Shown here one piece after another: positions 5,189-8,024 of a stretch of 8,024 nucleotides of DNA. Position numbers and translations under genes: made by a program. This DNA comes from Spirochaetales bacterium. GTDB lineage: Bacteria; Spirochaetota; Spirochaetia; DTKZ01. The notes below the pieces were generated by a model. It had not been told where the DNA came from. It was given only the letters and a program-made list of their open reading frames with translations, and searched no databases. The stretch lies in contig JAISAF010000182.1 in assembly GCA_031266855.1 (NCBI GenBank), positions 1 through 8,024 on the forward strand, in the 5' to 3' direction. The number at the start of each line of letters is the position of its first letter. Positions within the stretch are counted from its first letter, which is position 1.

Positions 5189-7753
5189 ATGAGTTCAAAA
5201 ATAAATCCGCTGAAACTTCCGGTGTATGCGCAGAGGGAGCGCATTTTGAAGGCTTTGGAGCAGAACCAGGTTATTGTTGTGGAGAGTCCGACGGGGTCGG
5301 GGAAGACGACGCAGCTTCCGCTGATTCTGCATGAGGCGGCGTATTCGGTGCAGGGTGTTATTGGTGTTACGCAGCCGCGGCGTATTGCGGCGCTTTCGGT
5401 GAGCGATTATATCGCGCGGCAGACGAAGACTTCGGTGCCGGGGCTTGTGGGTTATAAGATGCGTTTTGAGGATAAGACAAATCTTTCGACGCGTATTAAG
5501 ATTATGACTGATGGTACTCTTTTGCAGGAGATAAAGGGCGATCCGCTTTTGTCGCAGTATAGCGTTATTATCGTTGATGAGGCGCATGAGCGGAGTTTGA
5601 ATATTGATTTTATTTTGGGGCTGTTGAAGCGTGTGCTTGAGGCGCGTGGCGATTTTAAGGTTATTATTTCTTCGGCGACGATTAACGCTGAGGTTTTTTC
5701 GGAATATTTTGGCGCGTGCCCGGTTGTGCGTATTGATACGCAGATGTTTCCGGTGTCGCTTATTTACGATGTTCCGTCTCAGGCGCAGGAGTCGAAGGAT
5801 GTGAGGGAAAGGGACGAGGCTGTGCTGCGTAAAATCGTGGAGATTGCGGGGCGCGTTGTGTCGGACAGGCGGGGCGGGGATATTCTTGTGTTTCTCGCTG
5901 GGGAAAAACAGATTAAGGACTGCGCGGCTGTTTTGCAGGCTACGGATTTCCGCCGCAAGCTGATGATTATGCCTTTGTATTCGCGTCTTTCCAAGGAGGA
6001 GCAGGAGCTGGTTTTTATTCCTACGCCGAGGGGGAAGACCAAGGTTATTATTGCGACGAATATCGCGGAGACGAGCGTTACGATTAATGGCATTACTTCG
6101 GTGATTGACAGCGGTTTTGCGAAGCTCAATTATTATAATCCGCGCAGCTACACTTCTAGTCTTGTGGAAGGGCCTATTTCAAAGTCCTCCTGCAATCAGC
6201 GTAAGGGCCGCGCGGGCAGGACTCAGCCGGGGAGCTGTTACCGTTTGTATTCCAAAAAGGATTTTGAGGCGCGGCCTTTGTATACTACAGAGGAGATTTT
6301 CCGTACGGATCTTTCCGAGGTTGTTTTGCGTATGGCGGAGATCGGTATTACGGGCTTTGAGTCTTTTGATTTTATTTCGCCGCCGGAGAAGCCGGGTATC
6401 CTGAGCGCGGTGGAGACTCTTTTTTTGCTGGACGCGCTGGATAAGGATCGCACGCTTTCGTCTACGGGAAAACTTATGGTGAACTTTCCGCTTATTCCCC
6501 GGCATTCGCGGATGATAGTCGAAGCCATTATGCGCTATCCAGACGTTATTGACGAGACTCTTATCGCCGCGAGTTTTCTGACGGGTAACTCCCCTTTTCT
6601 TTTGCCCCAGGGCGAGGAGATTGCCGCGCGCAAGGCCCATCACACCTTCCGCGACAGCGCGGGGGATTTTGTGTCGTATTTGAAAATCTTCCGCGCTTAC
6701 GAGGCGGCTGAGCGCAAGGATAAATTCTGTGAACAGCATTATCTTGACGAGCGCATCATGTCCGAGATCAGGAATGTCCGGGAACAGCTTGCTCTTATTG
6801 TTGGCGATATGGGGATTCCTGTTTCATCGGGCGGCCCGGTCAGGAATTACCTTTCGGCGGTGGCGCGCGGGCTTATCCAGTTTGTTTGCGCCAGAAGCGG
6901 CCGCGGCGTGTACCGCAGCCTGACTGCCGAAAGGATACTGATTCATCCGGGTTCGGTTATGTTCCGCGACAGTCCGCGTTATATTGTGGCGGGGGAAATC
7001 GTGCGTACTTCGCGGATGTACGCGAGATCGGTTTCGCCGCTTGAAAAAACCTGGCTGGGCGATATTTCCCCCGCTCTTGCGGAGCGTTTCGGGCGGCAGG
7101 AATTCCGTCAGGACGCGGATACGGACGGGGCGCCGGCGCGGGAGGCGCCGCAGAAGGGCGGGAAACGCGGCCGGGACAGAGACCGGGAGCAAAAGGACAC
7201 GGCCTGGCAGATTACTATCGGCGGCAGGATTTTTGAATTGAAGCCCTGGAAGGGGAAAAAGAAGATTGTTATTCTGCCCTGGCAGGACATTGCCTGGCTT
7301 GCCTCGCAGACGCCGTCTATGCCGCAGACCTTCGCGGGTCTTCGCGGGAAAATTATTTATAATAAATACGAAATCGGCAGCGGCGAAAATCTTCCTACGC
7401 TGCTGCGCGCCGCCCGCTTTGTGAATCCTGAAACCGATATCAGGCACGAGTGGCCGCGCAGAAAGAATTTCGATTCCTTTGGGGGCCGCTCCGCCCTGGT
7501 GGAAAATCTTGGATTTATCCTGAAACTCGCCCGTCTGAAAAAAGGCGGGAAGCTCTTCGGTTTGCTTGCCCTGCACACCGACGGCGCGGGCCGCTACTGG
7601 TTCAAGACCGCCAGGAGTTTCGCGGGCGCGCTGGAGACAAGCCTCGCGGGCCTTGAAGCCCTTGCCGACGAGCTGGGCGGCGAACAGAATCCCGCGCTGC
7701 TGGAAGCGGTAAACGCCGCGTACAGAAAACTTACCGCGATGATGGAAACCTGA
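5189..7753 (+). CDS. hrpA: DEAH-box ATP-dependent RNA helicase, HrpA-like
   Basis: This is a superfamily 2 DEAH/RHA helicase that uses ATP to unwind or remodel RNA; in bacteria HrpA acts on mRNA and stalled ribosomes. Motifs, numbered from the ATG at 5189 (854 aa): I GSGKTTQ (36-42), Ia TQPRRIAA (61-68), II DEAH (130-133), III SAT (162-164), IV FLAGEKQI (235-242), V ATNIAETSVTING (289-301), VI QRKGRAGRTQPG (337-348). A winged-helix/HA2 region (~375-560) and an OB-like region (IHPGSVMF...EIVRTSRMYARSV, ~585-616) follow, as in HrpA. Then comes a charged linker (~636-672) and a ~180-residue C-terminal part I do not recognise. It is shorter than E. coli HrpA (~1300) and near HrpB in length, but the OB region looks HrpA-type. 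An in-frame extension to 4946 would run through repeat E3 and is rejected. Codon use shifts mid-gene (see findings). Confidence 0.93.
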   Translation: MSSKINPLKLPVYAQRERILKALEQNQVIVVESPTGSGKTTQLPLILHEAAYSVQGVIGVTQPRRIAALSVSDYIARQTKTSVPGLVGYKMRFEDKTNLSTRIKIMTDGTLLQEIKGDPLLSQYSVIIVDEAHERSLNIDFILGLLKRVLEARGDFKVIISSATINAEVFSEYFGACPVVRIDTQMFPVSLIYDVPSQAQESKDVRERDEAVLRKIVEIAGRVVSDRRGGDILVFLAGEKQIKDCAAVLQATDFRRKLMIMPLYSRLSKEEQELVFIPTPRGKTKVIIATNIAETSVTINGITSVIDSGFAKLNYYNPRSYTSSLVEGPISKSSCNQRKGRAGRTQPGSCYRLYSKKDFEARPLYTTEEIFRTDLSEVVLRMAEIGITGFESFDFISPPEKPGILSAVETLFLLDALDKDRTLSSTGKLMVNFPLIPRHSRMIVEAIMRYPDVIDETLIAASFLTGNSPFLLPQGEEIAARKAHHTFRDSAGDFVSYLKIFRAYEAAERKDKFCEQHYLDERIMSEIRNVREQLALIVGDMGIPVSSGGPVRNYLSAVARGLIQFVCARSGRGVYRSLTAERILIHPGSVMFRDSPRYIVAGEIVRTSRMYARSVSPLEKTWLGDISPALAERFGRQEFRQDADTDGAPAREAPQKGGKRGRDRDREQKDTAWQITIGGRIFELKPWKGKKKIVILPWQDIAWLASQTPSMPQTFAGLRGKIIYNKYEIGSGENLPTLLRAARFVNPETDIRHEWPRRKNFDSFGGRSALVENLGFILKLARLKKGGKLFGLLALHTDGAGRYWFKTARSFAGALETSLAGLEALADELGGEQNPALLEAVNAAYRKLTAMMET

Positions 7754-7760
7754 AAAGAGG

Positions 7761-7878
7761 GCGCATTTTTTTGGGCGTGCTTCGCACGCCCAAAAAAACC
7801 GGGCTTTGCGGGACTCCGCTATCGCTCCGGCCCCGCCTGCGGCGTGGCTGCTTCGCATCCCTCCAATCCCTTGCGCGC
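7761..7878 (-). repeat. Core repeat element E4
   Basis: Read on the minus strand: GCGCGC (7878-7873), AGGGATTGGAG (7871-7861), the GGATGCGAAGCAGCC hairpin, variable hairpin CGCC-GCA-GGCG (7844-7834), GGGCCGG, AGCGATAGCGG, AGTCCCGC, AAAGCCCGG (ending 7799), then T7, GGGCGTGC, loop GAA, GCACGCCC and A7 (7798-7766), and TGCGC. The terminal stem of 15 bp is perfect. The conserved boxes are identical to E2, while both variable hairpins differ in sequence. It is tail-to-tail with the helicase, starting 8 bp after its stop codon. It is the only structure that could end the helicase transcript, but its T-stem-A order is not that of an intrinsic terminator. Confidence 0.8.
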
Positions 7879-7886
7879 ACACCAGC

Positions 7887-8024
7887 GAGCGGCAGATCAG
7901 AATACGGCCCCTGAATTGCCAGCGGCAATTCAGGGGGCAGGTAATTGCCTTTGGCAATTACCTGCCCATAACCAGCCGGACGCAATTTTGAGCGGCAGCT
8001 CAGAACTATGCCGCGAAATTGCTA
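7887..8024 (-). repeat. Hairpin array C, upstream half of the E4 composite (cut by window end)
   Basis: On the plus strand it contains GAGCGGCAGATCAGAATACG (7887-7906), a perfect 13-bp inverted repeat with loop AGC (7908-7936), an overlapping 15-bp inverted repeat with loop TTT (7935-7967), and a second GAGCGGCAGCTCAGAACTAT (7990-8009) between GCAATTT (7982-7988) and AAATTGC (8016-8022), which could form a wide hairpin. The array continues past the window. Nothing here looks coding. Confidence 0.75.

Noticed and set aside
7766..7798. Rho-independent terminator behind the helicase
   Set aside because: The T-tract precedes and the A-tract follows the stem on both strands, so RNA from either direction lacks the required 3' U-tract after the stem.
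6824..7957. Long open frame on the minus strand (377 codons)
   Set aside because: It runs antisense to the helicase and through repeat E4. Its protein has no recognisable motif and mirrors codon bias of the plus-strand gene.

Overview
The window looks like chromosomal sequence of a GC-rich, low-complexity-intergenic bacterium. My best guess is a Spirochaetota (Treponema-like gut lineage) member. This rests on the general look of the UvrC, PurQ and HrpA-like proteins and cannot be proved here. Four protein genes and one tRNA are well supported: uvrC (minus, 65-1933), purQ (plus, 2631-3380), tRNA-Cys(GCA) (minus, 3438-3509), an ornithine carbamoyltransferase gene argF (plus, 3741-4682) and a DEAH-box HrpA-like helicase gene (plus, 5189-7753). 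They are housekeeping genes for nucleotide excision repair, purine synthesis, translation, arginine synthesis and RNA remodelling. They do not form an operon, and each appears to have its own promoter.

The unusual part is the DNA between the genes. Three spacers (about 2097-2600, 4681-5106 and 7761-8024), plus a fragment at 1-45, hold the same composite repeat. Each composite has two parts. First comes a run of back-to-back, almost perfect inverted repeats, with arms of 6-17 bp and loops that are mostly 2-5 nt. Most carry an AATTGCC/GGCAATT or CAAAATTGC/GCAATTTTG core. The run is followed in the same orientation by a conserved core of about 110 nt. The core has an AGGGATTG box, a variable hairpin, an AGCGGA...AAGCCCGG box and a second variable hairpin, usually framed by T6-7 and A6-7 tracts. 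Between copies the stem sequences change while pairing is kept, which is the signature of a conserved RNA or DNA structure. I cannot match it to a family I know.

Layout: 1-45 is the end of a core element (E1), tail-to-tail with uvrC. 65-1933 is uvrC. 1934-2096 is its upstream region. 2097-2217 is core E2 (minus), and 2218-2600 is its hairpin array. purQ follows from a promoter whose -10 box lies only 7 nt before the GTG start. A short spacer and tRNA-Cys on the other strand come next. Then comes a 231-bp spacer with a small hairpin and a conventional promoter plus strong Shine-Dalgarno for argF. 4681-4978 is the second array, beginning inside the argF stop codon. 4999-5106 is core E3, just ahead of the helicase promoter. 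5189-7753 is the helicase. 7761-7878 is core E4 (minus), tail-to-tail with the helicase, and 7887-8024 is its array, cut by the window end.

No transposase, phage gene, CRISPR array or toxin-antitoxin pair is visible. The repeat composite is the only candidate for an undescribed system.
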